NCBI GenBank assembly: GCA_000697665.1
Contig: KL197762.1
Span: 32,541 to 96,540 of the forward strand
Length of the DNA: 64,000 nt
Source of the DNA: Jaapia argillacea MUCL 33604
Lineage: Eukaryota; Basidiomycota; Agaricomycetes; Jaapiales; Jaapiaceae
Reading direction: 5' to 3'
Within the stretch, counting starts at the first letter, position 1, and every line of letters starts with the position of its first letter. This document shows, in pieces, positions 32,316 through 43,813 of the stretch. The position numbers and the translations under genes were made by a program. The notes beneath the pieces were generated by a model. It saw nothing but the letters and a program-made list of their open reading frames with translations. It had not been told where the DNA came from and ran no database searches.

Positions 32316-33680
32316 TCAAAATTTACCACTAGCAGGCTTGATGCAGTTCCACAACCCATCTGGATTCCCTAGAAGCTCTGCAGGGAGTGGAGTGAGCTGA
32401 GAAACCACCCATTTTCCTTGGCAGCAGCAATCCCCAAAATGTGGTGACAATGGAGATGAGTTGGCCAATTTCTCATCCATCCAATCCAAAGCCTTGCAAA
32501 AAGGACACACTATATGCATTCGGTCCAGGCTATGTGGAAGAACATGCTTCCACGCATCTGGTTGGCCTGCAGCAAGAGAAGCCACTCCACCTGGTTGACT
32601 GGGGGGTGGAGGGTTGTATGGAGTATCAGAGTCTGAAGATGGAGCAGGTCCATCAGCTGGGCCCCCAGGAGGTAGAGGATTATGTTGGCCCCCAGAAGGT
32701 GGAGGATTAGGTTGACCCCCAGGAGGTGGAGCATGTGGTGGACCCCCAGGAGGTGGAGGATTAGGTGGCTCCCCAGATGGTGGACCATTAGGTGGACCTC
32801 CAGATGGTGGAGGTGATCCATGTATAGAATGATGGGGTGAAGGGTGCCTGTGCTGTAAAGGAGAATGGGGGGGTGACATAGGTTGTTGCCCAGCAAACTC
32901 TCTTGAAGGTGACTGGGGAGGACTGTGCATTCCATCTTGAGGCTGATTTTGCTGCTGCATATGTTGAGGTACTGAAAAACTCCATGCCCCATTCCAGGAG
33001 CAGGTGGCCCAGAGACCATAGGGGTTGACATTGACTGTGGTGGATTTTGAGTCTGTTGACACCTTTGCAATGGAACCAAAGGAGCCAGGTTAGCAAGCTG
33101 AGCACATAAATCCTGAGGGACATATTGTGGATTTGCTCTGGAATTGGAGGGTTCTCCCCTTTGACGCAGAGGTTGCAATGGAGCCAAGTTGGCTAATTGA
33201 GCTTGCAGATGTTGGGGCAGGTGGGGATATTGAGCCACTAGATTAGATGGTCTAGCTGTAGGAGGTGCTAAAGGCTATGATTTGTACATTGGCTGAGGTG
33301 CAGAAAAGATCTACCATTTCATGCTTACCGTAGGAGCCCCACAGCATCCACAAACAGGTTGCAGCAGAAGCAAATTGTTCATTTATGCATGAAGACCAAA
33401 CCCAAAAAAATTGTACTACAATCTATTAGTCCACATCCACATTCCCCATATTTAGTTACTTACAGGCTGTGGCCACCCTGGGGGCTGAGGAACATGGGGT
33501 GGAGGGCCACCAAATACATTGCCTCCCACATGAGCAGGAGCAGCTTGTCCTGGAGGTAAACCAAATGGGATGGGGTCTGGACACTGCTGGCTTGGGGTCT
33601 GGCGATGTTCAGGGCTCAACATTTGTCTTTCTTCATTCTCATTTCCATGTAACTTCACCCTGTATCTCACCTCATTGGTA
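32316..33680 (-). pseudogene. Helitron Rep/helicase protein, N-terminal fragment
   Basis: Read from 33680 leftwards: an N-terminal exon (RYRVKLHGNENEERQML, then a Pro/Gly-rich tract) with a GTAAGT donor near 33463; a Gln/Leu/Pro-rich region with the twofold repeat LQAQLANLAPLQPL / LCAQLANLAPLVPL; a long PPPGGPP-type tract (32590-32830); then HSLDRMHIVCPFCKALDW and FGDCCCQGKW, the Cys-rich N-terminal signature of fungal Helitron Rep/Hel proteins. The Rep (HUH) and helicase domains are absent, because similarity stops near 32316. A frame change lies near 32960-32975. Helitrons replicate by rolling circle; the usual 5' TC and 3' CTRR ends were not located. A Plavaka remnant adjoins on the left. 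Confidence 0.7.
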
Positions 33681-34198
33681 CCATAGATACTGTTCTAGGA
33701 TATAAAAACAGAATAAAATTCGCTTTTTCCACTCAAAAAATCGATTCATAAGTGATTTATCTGCTATTAAATTCCGATTTTCTGCCCAGTCACTCTGAAA
33801 GAAAATACAGGCTCTATTTACAATTTTTCCCCTAGAGATATCTATGGAAATGTGATGAAACCACCTGCTTTCCAAAGAGTTCTCATTTTTGTTTTTCTGC
33901 ACAGCCACATCCCAGACACATCTGGCGGTAGAGAGAATGGGCCTATATTATATCATAACATGATATAACTTGAATTCTGATTGGTCAGTGTTATATCCAC
34001 ATAACACCTCCAGCCACATGATCTGAGCCCACCACTGGCCCACCCTAGTAGGAATTTTTTCCAGGCTACCCCCAACAGATAGGGGTGGAGCACATTTCAA
34101 TGCAGCCTGATTATAATCCATTAATAAAAATCGGGCTGTGTTGTAATGTGTAAGTGGATCATAATCAGGTGCATTTAATTATTGCTACAGGGATGCCT
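33681..34198. other. Non-coding interval with an imperfect inverted repeat
   Basis: AT-rich and CpG-poor. Arms at about 34099-34123 and 34151-34175 share CCTGATTAT-ATCCA and its complement over roughly 25 bp with a few mismatches, so a hairpin is possible. No gene is seen. Confidence 0.55.
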
Positions 34199-37100
34199 CC
34201 AAATTAGCAGAAAAAGCCACCCAAGGACAGAAGGAAAAAAACCTGGAGGAAATGGTACCTAGGGAATACTAGAAATACAAAAGAGTCTTTGAAAAGAAAG
34301 CATCAGAACACTTTCCCATAAAACATCCCTGGGATCACACAATAGAACTGAAGAATGGAAGAAAACCAAGTAATTGTAAAACCTACCCCCTCTCCCCATT
34401 GGAACAGAAATAACTCAACACCTTCCTGGAAGAACAATTGAAAAAGAAGTACATCAAACCATCAAAGTCCCCACTATTGTCACCATTCTTCTTCATCAAA
34501 AAGAAGGATGGAAAACTCCAACCAATGCAAGACTACTGATATCTCAATTCGATGACAATTAAAAATATGTACCCAATACCCATTATCTCTGAGCTCATTG
34601 ACAAACTAAAAGGGGCAAGGATCTACTCCAAACTGGACCTGCAATGGGGATACAACAAAGTAAGGATAAAGAAAGGGGATGAATGGAAGGCAGCCTACAA
34701 GACCAACCAAAGGTTATACAACCCATGAGTAATGTTCTTTGGCTTAAACAATTCACCAGCAACCTTCCAAACAATGATGAGCAAACTATTCAAGGAACTT
34801 ATTGACAAAGGACATATCATAGGATACTTAGACAACATCCTGATCTTCACTGACAACCTAACCAAACATTGGCAAATACTCCACTAAGTAATGGGAACCC
34901 TGGAAGAGAACAACCTATTTCTGAATCCAGAAAAATGCACATTTGAGGTTCCCAAAATCAAGTACTTGGGACTGATGGTCTCCCACAACCTTGTCAAAAT
35001 GGACCTGATTAAAGTTGCTGGAATCATGGAATGGCCCAAACCCAGGAAAGTCAAGGAAGTCCAATTATTCCTAGGGTTCTGCAACTTCTACCAATGATTC
35101 ATCCAAGACTTCTCAAAAATCGCCAAACCATTGTTTGAACTCACAAAAAAGGAACACAAATGGGACTGGATGACCAAATGCAAGAAGCCTTCAACAAACT
35201 CAAAGCATCATTCACATTATCCTGAACACTGGTGACACCTGACACAACCAAACCATTCTAGATCAAGTGTGACACATCAGATTATGCAACTTGTGCCATC
35301 CTCACCCAATTGGAAGACAATGGGAAATGGCACCCAGTCACATACCTATCCAAGTCCCTCTCTGATGCAGAACAAAATTATGACATTTACGACAAAGGGC
35401 TACTTGCAATTATTCAATCATTAAAGGCATGGCAACACTATTTGGAAGCATGCACCCATCAGGTCAAAATCTACACTGATCGCAAGAATCTCAAAGTACC
35501 CAAGGACCATGATCCCTTACCAAAGGACTAGAAGAATGGAACCTAGGTGACAAACTAATCCTCTACCAAAGAAAAATAGACGTACCCAAGAATACAGAAC
35601 TCCAATGAAAAGTGGTAAAATCATGCCACAACCTGATGCTAATGGGACACCTAGGAAGATACAAAACCCTGGAAATCATACAACAAGACTATTGGTGGCC
35701 AGGAATGTCCATATTTGTCAAAAATTATGTTGAAGGATGTGTGACATGCCAATCCATCAAACCCAACAACAACCCAACACAAGAACCATTACACCTGATA
35801 GAAATTCCAATGCTGCCCTTTGAAATTGTGATGCAGGATTTCATCACAGGAATACCAGAAGTAGACAGATTCAACACCATCCATTTTCTCACCGATCACT
35901 TTACCAAAACTGTGATCTTCACACCCTGCAGCAAAACCATAGATGCTGATGGAATAGTGAAAATCCTCATAAAAGATGCCTTCAGACACTATGGACTGCC
36001 AGACAAAATGATATCAGACTGAGGACCCCAATTCACATCCCAAGTTCTTCATGCCATATTCAACCAACTCAACATCAAATCAGCCTGAAGCACAGGATAC
36101 TACCCAGAAACTGATGGAGCCACAGAGAGAGTCAATCAGGAATTAGAAATATTCCCTGAACCTGTTGCAACTGAGTGCAATAGAACTAGCCCTCACTTCT
36201 CTATGCTGCAGAACTATTCCACATTACACAAATACACTCCACAACCAAGAAAACCCCTTCAAACTCATGCATGAATACCAAGCTAAGGTCAAACCATCAC
36301 TTCAACCCACACCCAATGTTCCAGAAGCCAAACAATGACTAGAAGAACTCCAGAAATCAAGGGAAGAAGCTGAAGCATGCCTTAAACTGGCAGCTGAAGC
36401 AATGAAGAACCAACATGACAAATATGGGATGAAAGGACCTGACTTCAAGGTTAGGGATTCAGTCTGGTTAGAAGGGAAGAATGTCAAAACCAAATATCCC
36501 AGTGCCAAACTCTCCCCAAAACACCATGGCCCCTTCAAAATAGAAACAATCATCAGGCCAGGAACCTATTGACTCAAATTACCCAAGAATTGGAAAATAC
36601 ATCTGGTGTTCCATATGGGACTACTAACTCCATAAAAGAAACTGCCAAACATGGATTGAACTACCCATGACCCATACCAGACTTGATCACTGAAGAAGAG
36701 GAATTTGAAGTAGAAGAAGTCATCAAATCAAAGTACACTGGATGAGGGAAAAAATCTGTCAAGTTGATACAATGGAAAGGATACCTGGATTCAAAGAATA
36801 CATGAGAAGATATGAAAAACCTCTAAAATGCATCCAAACTAGTGGAAACATTCTATCAGAAACACCTCGACTCTCCCAAACCAGTCAGACTGGCCTTTGC
36901 ATTACTAAAAATACTCAAGGAAGAATGGACCAGACTCTGGATAGACATCACAGTAAGATGTGCTGCTACAGAACGCCTCCCAAATCTTCCAGAATATATG
37001 ACTAAAAACCCTGATCCAGAACAGATAAAGGTGCATTTGGAAAAGCTGCAGAACTATATTCCACAACAACTGTTCCCACAGCATCTGAAACTACTCAGTC

Positions 37101-38400
37101 AACCACCCTCACTCTGCCAAACTCAATACGCCACCCTGTAAGATCAACACTGTCATCAACTTCATTTGCCACCTCATCCTTCTACTTATGGAAGGAATTT
37201 TTATTTCCATCATTCTCTGTACCTATGACCATGGAATTCTGATCCACATTCACAGCTGATTGCCCCAATTGGTAATTAGCACCAAGTGCACCACGTACCA
37301 ACCAATTGCTGTACACAAGATCCACTTCCAGATCAACCTAGAAGGAAACATAGGGTATCGCCTCAGCAACCTATATAACAAGGAGGATGTCTTACATCCC
37401 TGGCATACCACACCTACTCCTCCACTGCCAACAACACCCTTGCCAGGAATACCTAACCCCCTTACTTTGCAACCCTGTTTGTACTCACTCATTATCATCA
37501 AGAGCCACTCCCTTTCCCCTGCTCAACCAGCTACTGCACCATGCACTCTGTTGCCAGCACTGCCCCCATCCACTGGTTGGGACCCTCTTAACCTTCTTCA
37601 TGAATGTCTCAAACAACTCCACAACTGCAACAACTCCAACTATCCCTCCACTCATGGTAATACCACTGACTACAAGAACTTCAAGACCACTGACGAACAT
37701 AAATAGAACATGCTCCCACCTCCACCCATCACAACCAGCATGACCACCCTCTTAGAACTCATCAATAACCTCACCCTCAACACCCCTTCCCCCAAAACCA
37801 CCTCTGCTACACCCGCTGACACACCCTCAACCCTGTTCACATTCAACCCCAACCCATCCAGCACATTGGATATCCCTCCACCTCCTGCACCAAACCCCTT
37901 CCAAGGGAGCAAGGGGATACAGTCAGTTAATTAGGACATTAGGGACAATGTTGGTCTTAGCAGAGAGGGTGGTGTTGTGACTCTGTATACCTGGTTCATT
38001 TTTTGTTATCTTATCTTATCTTGGACATCTTATCTCATCTTATTGCACCCCATCTTGGGCTCATCCTATTTATATCCCTCTGTGCTATTATTAACTCACC
38101 TTCTCATACTATACCCTATTCAGTGGGTTACCAACTTCTCAGGTATTCCACCTTGTTCTCTACCTTTCCATCACCTTCTCCTACTTTCCTTGGGCACTAT
38201 TCTTAGTCCCTCCCATACCCTTCTACAATGTTCCACCCTTTGGGCCCCAGTATATAAGGTGCTGAATGTTGGTCAGGTAGGTTGTGACTGGGTTTTGTAT
38301 GATCCTTGGACAGGTGTCCAAGAAAGCTGGGAGGTTCAGGCTATATCCACAGAGACAGAGGACAAGTCTAGGGCAAGCTCAATACCAAGTAAGGTAGAGT
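34199..38400 (+). mobile_element. Chromoviral Ty3/Gypsy retrotransposon, old 5'-truncated copy (Gypsy-1)
   Basis: Starts within pol just upstream of the reverse transcriptase ([16 protein letters not shown] near 34495; [14 protein letters not shown] near 34627; the catalytic YLDNIL region near 34828), then RNase H (near 35250-35500), integrase HHCC region (near 35630-35750; CVTCQSIKPN), integrase core (QDFITGIPE near 35836), a weak chromodomain region (near 36700-36850), an additional 3' frame (37140-37934) and the start of a 3' LTR at 37974. It is badly broken, with well over a dozen breaks. CpG sites are almost absent compared with Gypsy-3, so it is the oldest of the three chromoviral copies. 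Confidence 0.9.
37974..38400 (+). repeat. Gypsy-1 3' LTR (3' boundary uncertain)
   Basis: Begins TGTTGTGACTCTG right after the polypurine tract AGAGAGGGTGG. It contains several CTTATC (GATA-type) repeats at 38008-38045 and TATATAAGG at 38251-38259. The 3' end was not located. Confidence 0.65.
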
Positions 38401-38563
38401 GCTGTTCCTAAAGAGGTAGAAGTTGGTTAATAAATTCCCAGATACTAGTGTCTAGTAGACATAGCAATACGCCCAAGCAGATATAGGTGAAAGTGCAGAA
38501 TGAAGCGAGAGCTTGTGATGCAGAAGCAGCAGAGAGGAAGGAATGAAGTGAGTTCAAATGATA

Positions 38564-38676
38564 AGTGCTGGTCATAGAGGGTGAAACATGGTAAGCTCTG
38601 GTCAAAGAAGGTGAAGAGGGTGAAGTGCTGGTTGTAGAAGGTGAAACAGTATAAGCTCTGGTCATAGAAAGAGAAG
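38564..38676. repeat. Four tandem units of about 30 bp
   Basis: Imperfect units, each with an AAG(T/C)(G/T)CTGGT core followed by a purine-rich GAAGGTGAA-like stretch, begin near 38564, 38593, 38623 and 38652. Confidence 0.75.
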
Positions 38677-38860
38677 TTGCTGCCTGAAGTGATCAAGGAG
38701 GATAACCAACAAAGGTCCTGCAAAGAGAGGCCAGGGACAAGTAATGGCAAGTGGTAAACAATGATAAATGATAAAATGTACATGCAAAGGTTTCAAGCAG
38801 ATGTAAATTCACAAAGGTTGAGCAAGGAGACAAGAATCAAGCAGGGTATTGTCTCAAATA

Positions 38861-39288
38861 CAGTGGCTCACAAAAGTAATGGGACACCCAATACTGATCT
38901 GTAACTCCTCACAGACTCAATATTTTTCCTTTCTGTAAAGAGAAACATTGTAGCCTAGGATATTCTCTTTCCAAAGCTAGTAGACCCCAAGCCTAATTAT
39001 TAGTACCACCTTTATAAGGAGCAAAATAGTAAAAAGGGCACTTTTCATGTAGATCAAATATTTACCCATTTTTTAGTTGACTACCATAGACAAGTACTTT
39101 AAAACATACTCTACAAGTTTACTTAAGGAATGAAAAAAAATCTCAAGGTGTTCAGGAGATATAGGCCTCTCAATGTGGGGATTTTGGGCCATTTGGCAGA
39201 AATTAGGGGTTTATCCCCACATTGTTATCCCCACATTGAGAGGCCTATATCTCCTGAACACCTTGAGATTTTTTTTCATTCCTTAAGT
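38861..39288 (+). mobile_element. Possible Tc1/mariner-type terminus (MITE-like fragment)
   Basis: CAGTGGCTCACAAAAGTAAT at 38861 follows a TA dinucleotide (38859-38860) and continues GGGACACCC, which resembles Tc1/mariner-type inverted termini. No transposase and no matching right terminus are present; a long perfect hairpin and then an LTR follow. It is a fragment, and the assignment rests on the terminus alone. Confidence 0.45.
39121..39288. repeat. Perfect inverted repeat, two 62-bp arms with 44-bp spacer
   Basis: Arms 39121-39182 and 39227-39288 are exact reverse complements (from ACTTAAGGAATG to CAATGTGGGGAT). The last 12 spacer-side bases before the right arm repeat its start: ATCCCCACATTG occurs at 39214 and again at 39227. 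The right arm ends exactly where the LTR at 39289 begins. Confidence 0.95.
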
Positions 39289-39848
39289 TGTTATGAGCAC
39301 CTTAGCATTAGTGTAAGGCAGCGAATAAGGCTTGTAAGTCTTTCAGGTTTTCTTGCTAACGAGTACTCAGGCTACAATCTTGAGGTAGTAGAGGATGACG
39401 AGGATGAGCGAACCAGTTGAAGGATACAACTAAAGCGCTGTATTGTTCAAGTGGACAAGCTAGTGAATACAGAGTAGCTAGGTGTCCTTATATACTATGG
39501 GAACAATGGGATGTCGAACAATGGACTATGGACAATGATGAACGAGACAATGTCTAGAGACAATGGTGAGTGAGTTAAGGTACAGGACAATGACACTGAA
39601 CAATGGACACCAAACAATGAGGACAGAACAATGAGATAGAGGACAATGACAAGGCTGTGTGTGACAAGTCATTGTGTGCTAATAATAGTACGAGGTCTGA
39701 GATAAGATAATGCCTAGGATAAGATAAGATAAGATAAGATGAAACGATGCTAAGTATCATAGACAAGGGAAATGATACGAAGTGAAGGAAGTCCAATAAA
39801 AGAATGAAAAACATAAGAAAATATACAAGTCTGGACATGTTCACAACA
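39289..39848 (-). repeat. Gypsy-2 3' LTR
   Basis: 560 bp; on the minus strand it starts TGTTGTGAACATG and ends CTCATAACA. It contains ten ACAATG hexamers (plus-strand reading) and a GATAAG array at 39719-39740. Confidence 0.9.
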
Positions 39849-39899
39849 CCACCCCCTCTCTATGACCAACATTGTCCCTAATGTCCTATTCAACCTGTA

Positions 39900-40735
39900 T
39901 TTACTTATCTCCCCATCCATAGTCGGGTCCATCTGGTTGGAAGGGGTTTGGCAAAGGAGGCGGGGGAATGTCTAATGTAGCAGATGGGTTAGGTTCAAAT
40001 GTGAATGGGGTATCAGGTGTGTCGGTGGGTGTAGGGGATGTGTCCTGGGGAAGGTTGTCACTCAGGATGAGGTTGTTGATGAGCTCTAGGAGGTTGCTCA
40101 TGTTGGGCGCGATGGGGGAAGGTGGGAGTGGGCTCTACTCAAGTTCATCAGCGGTCTCGAAGTTCTCATAATTGGGGGTATTACCACAAGTGGGGGGGTG
40201 GTCAGGGTTGTGACAGCTGTGGAGTCGTTCGAGACGCTTGCGAAGAAGGTTGAGGGGGTCCCAGCCAGTAGACGGAGGTGGTGATGGGGAGGTGGTGTGT
40301 GGTGCACTGGTTGGTTGAGCAGGAGAGCGGGGGCAACTCTCAATGACAACAGGAGAGTATTAATCAAATGGTGAAGTGGGGGGGCTGGGTGTTCCTGGCA
40401 GGGGTGTTGTTGGCGGTGGAGGAGTGGGTGTGGTCTGCCAGGGTTGTAAGACGTTCTCTTCATTATATAGGTGGCCGAGACGATATCCCATGTTTCCTTC
40501 CAGATCGAACTGGAAATGGATGTCATGTACCGCAATCGGTTGGTATGTGGCGCGCGTGGTACTGATTACCAATTGGAGTAGCTGGGTGTGAACATGGATG
40601 AGGATCCCACGGGCGTAGGTGCAGAGGATGATGAAGAGATGGATCCCTTCCATCAGTAGCAGGATGATGTGACAAATGAAGTTGATGATGGTATTGATTT
40701 CGCTGGCTGGCATGCTGAGTTGGGTAGGGCACAAG
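39900..40735 (-). other. Extra 3' reading frame of Gypsy-2 (type A), unknown function
   Basis: Lies between the chromodomain and the 3' LTR. Recognisable pieces are HDIHFQFDLEGNMGYRLGHL (near 40500), a Pro/Thr-rich tract, GWDPLNLLRKRLERL (near 40255), LLELINNL (near 40090) and TLDIPPPPLPNPFQ (near 39950). The same pieces occur in the same order in Gypsy-1 (37300-37920), so it is a real part of the element family. No known domain. It is broken in this copy. Confidence 0.6.
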
Positions 40736-41985
40736 TGGTCAATCGAGTGGTTGCCGATGCTGCTGGAATATTCATTGAGGAATGTATTTTTGCAGCCTAG
40801 CCAGATGTGCCTTTATTTGTCCTGGGTTTGGGTGTTTTGTCAGCATGTGGAGGTAATTCTCCCTTGTTGTCCTTTCTACTTCTTGATTGATCCAGAAATG
40901 TGTCCATTGTTCTTTGGGTATTTTGAGTAGTGCGAGTGCGATTTGCAATGGTTTCGGCACCTTTGGATTCTTCTGATGGAACGATTCGACCAATTTGGCT
41001 GAGTTACGTAGATTGCCGATGTCTTCCCAAGTATTTTCTGAATCAGGATAACCCTTCCATTTGATGAGGTATTTGATTTTCTTCGTCTTGCCAATGAACT
41101 TTGATTTGACCACCTCTTCTACTTCGTATTCCTCTTCGCCTTCTACTAGGTCGGGAGGCAGCTGTGGGAAGTTGACTCCATATTCCTCAGTTTCTCAATA
41201 TGGTGTGAGTAATCCTGCGTGGAATACTGGGTGGATTCTCCATTTCTTTGGTAGTGTCAACTTGTAGGCACCGGATCCAATGATCGCTTCGATTGGAAAG
41301 GGTCCATGTCGTTTGAGAGATAGTTTGGCACTGGGGTATTCCGTTTTGACGTTCTTTCCTTCTAGCCAAACTTTGTCCCCTACTGTGAAGTTTGGTCCTT
41401 TAACTCCGTAGGTGTCATGTTGCTTCTTCATTGCTTCAGCTGCGATACGTAGGCAGGCTTCTGCTTCTGGTCGAGCCTTCTTTAATTCTTCTAGGCGTTG
41501 AGCTGCCATTGGTATGTCTGGTACCGATCTGAACGATCCGGAGGTTTTGGCGCAATAGCCGTGCATGAGTTCAAATGGTGTCTGCTTGGTGGTGGAGTGG
41601 ATTCGTGTATTGTGGGTTAATTCTGCTGTGTAAAGTAGTGATGGCCAATTGTTTTGGGCGTGGTTGCAGTAGGCTTGGAAGTAAATTTCCAGTTCCCAGT
41701 TTACTATCTCTGTGGCTCCATCTGTTTCTGGATGAAATCCTGTGCTAAGTGTTGATTTGATGTCAAGTTGTTCTAGAATGGCTCGGAACACTTGTGACAC
41801 GAATTGCGGTCCTCCATCTGATATGATCTTATCAGGCAATCCGTAACATCTGATCTGAATGGTCCTTCCATTAGGATTTTGGCTGTTCCGTCAGCATTGA
41901 TAGTTTTATTGCAGGGTGTGGCGACAATGGTTTTGGTATATCGGTCTGTTATGACGTGGATCACATCATAACCATCAGCTTCCGG

Positions 41986-43813
41986 TGTGGGGAACCCAAT
42001 CCGCCTACGAACGGAATCGCGCTATCCTACTAGTCCGACTGTGTCTCCATCGGGTCGAGCAGACAACATCCCCTCTCTTCGGATCGAGTTGAACTCACCA
42101 GTTTCATACGATTTCGGACCCGACATCCCATTCCCTCACTCCTGACAACCACACGGCACTCAGTCCCATCTCAAACGAAACTCGACTCTCAGTAATTCGC
42201 TCCCTCGTCATTCCGAACTCGGAAATATCCAAACGTCCGAAGGCGCACCCAATTCTCCTAACGATTCAATCGTATTCTGGATGACATCGGAATTTCCTAT
42301 CCGCTCCAACTCCGAGATTCCTCCCGAGACCAGATGTCCACCATTTCGCCTCCACGTTGCTCAGTATCGGGATTTCCGATGTTCTACGATTAGGACTGTA
42401 TTCGACCCGACGATACGATTCCGATGCACCCGATGCAAACCTTCATAGGAGTCCGGAACATCGGAATTCGACTCAAGACTAGTTGGTCACCATCTCGCCT
42501 CCACGTCATTCAGTATCGGGAATTCCGACGTTATCAAGTTAGGACCGTATTCGTCNNNNNNNNNNNNNNNNNNNNNNNNNNNNNNNNNNNNNNNNNNNNN
42601 NNNNNNNNNNNNNNNNNNNNNNNNNNNNNNNNNNNNNNNNNNNNNNNNNNNNNNNNNNNNNNNNNNNNNNNNNNNNNNNNNNNNNNNNNNNNNNNNNNNN
42701 NNNNNNNNNNNNNNNNNNNNNNNNNNNNNNNNNNNNNNNNNNNNNNNNNNNNNNNNNNNNNNNNNNNNNNNNNNNNNNNNNNNNNNNNNNNNNNNNNNNN
42801 NNNNNNNNNNNNNNNNNNNNNNNNNNNNNNNNNNNNNNNNNNNNNNNNNNNNNNNNNNNNNNNNNNNNNNNNNNNNNNNNNNNNNNNNNNNNNNNNNNNN
42901 NNNNNNNNNNNNNNNNNNNNNNNNNNNNNNNNNNNNNNNNNNNNNNNNNNNNNNNNNNNNNNNNNNNNNNNNNNNNNNNNNNNNNNNNNNNNNNNNNNNN
43001 NNNNNNNNNNNNNNNNNNNNNNNNNNNNNNNNNNNNNNNNNNNNNNNNNNNNNNNNNNNNNNNNNNNNNNNNNNNNNNNNNNNNNNNNNNNNNNNNNNNN
43101 NNNNNNNNNNNNNNNNNNNNNNNNNNNNNNNNNNNNNNNNNNNNNNNNNNNNNNNNNNNNNNNNNNNNNNNNNNNNNNNNNNNNNNNNNNNNNNNNNNNN
43201 NNNNNNNNNNNNNNNNNNNNNNNNNNNNNNNNNNNNNNNNNNNNNNNNNNNNNNNNNNNNNNNNNNNNNNNNNNNNNNNNNNNNNNNNNNNNNNNNNNNN
43301 NNNNNNNNNNNNNNNNNNNNNNNNNNNNNNNNNNCTCGGAATCTAACTGTCTCGGGCTTCGGACTCCTTTACCTTCGGGATTTCCGATCTTATTTCGTTC
43401 CGATTAGTGTTTCCCTTTCGTTCCTATCCCGACGTATTAGTTTCAGTTCGTTTCAATTCGATTTCTTCGTTTTCCTTTCGTTTTAGTTTGTTTTCGTCAC
43501 ACGTCTTACAGTTAGTTTCGTCGTATCGCGTCCTTAGATTTCCGAGCAGTCCGACCCGATTCCCGACGTTTCGGACACCTGCACAAGTACTCGCCGTAGC
43601 GCACCCTCCCCTCGGGATTACTCCTCCACTATCGCTGTGTCGAGTCGAGTTTCCCTTTGTGTTCCGATTACTGGACACATCATTTCCGGACCCTACCTAG
43701 TCTGTCCTACACATTCCCGCATCCCGAAACACTGATCCCTCCCGTTCTTCGATTTCCATTGAAGACGAACAACTACCCCTCACTCGGAACTTACGAACCC
43801 CGAGTACCCCACA
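41986..43813. mobile_element. CpG-rich LTR-like element inserted in the Gypsy-2 integrase region
   Basis: Ends TGTGGGG...CCCCACA (7-bp inverted termini, TG...CA), flanked by CCGG at 41982-41985 and 43814-43817. Removing it and one CCGG restores an uninterrupted match to Gypsy-3. About 1.83 kb including 779 N. It has no coding sequence, is rich in CG dinucleotides, and carries internal tandem repeats of about 150 bp (TCGCCTCCACG near 42345 and 42494). It could be a long solo LTR or a non-autonomous element. The right end recurs, decayed, at 10785-11288. Confidence 0.8.
42556..43334. other. Assembly gap (N)
   Basis: 779 undetermined bases inside the CpG-rich inserted element, next to its tandem repeats. 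Confidence 0.99.

Noticed and set aside
34199-38400. Classical RIP (CpA-directed) as the cause of decay in Gypsy-1
   Set aside because: The visible differences from younger copies are mostly CG to TG or CA, which points to CpG methylation and deamination; a context count is needed to be sure.
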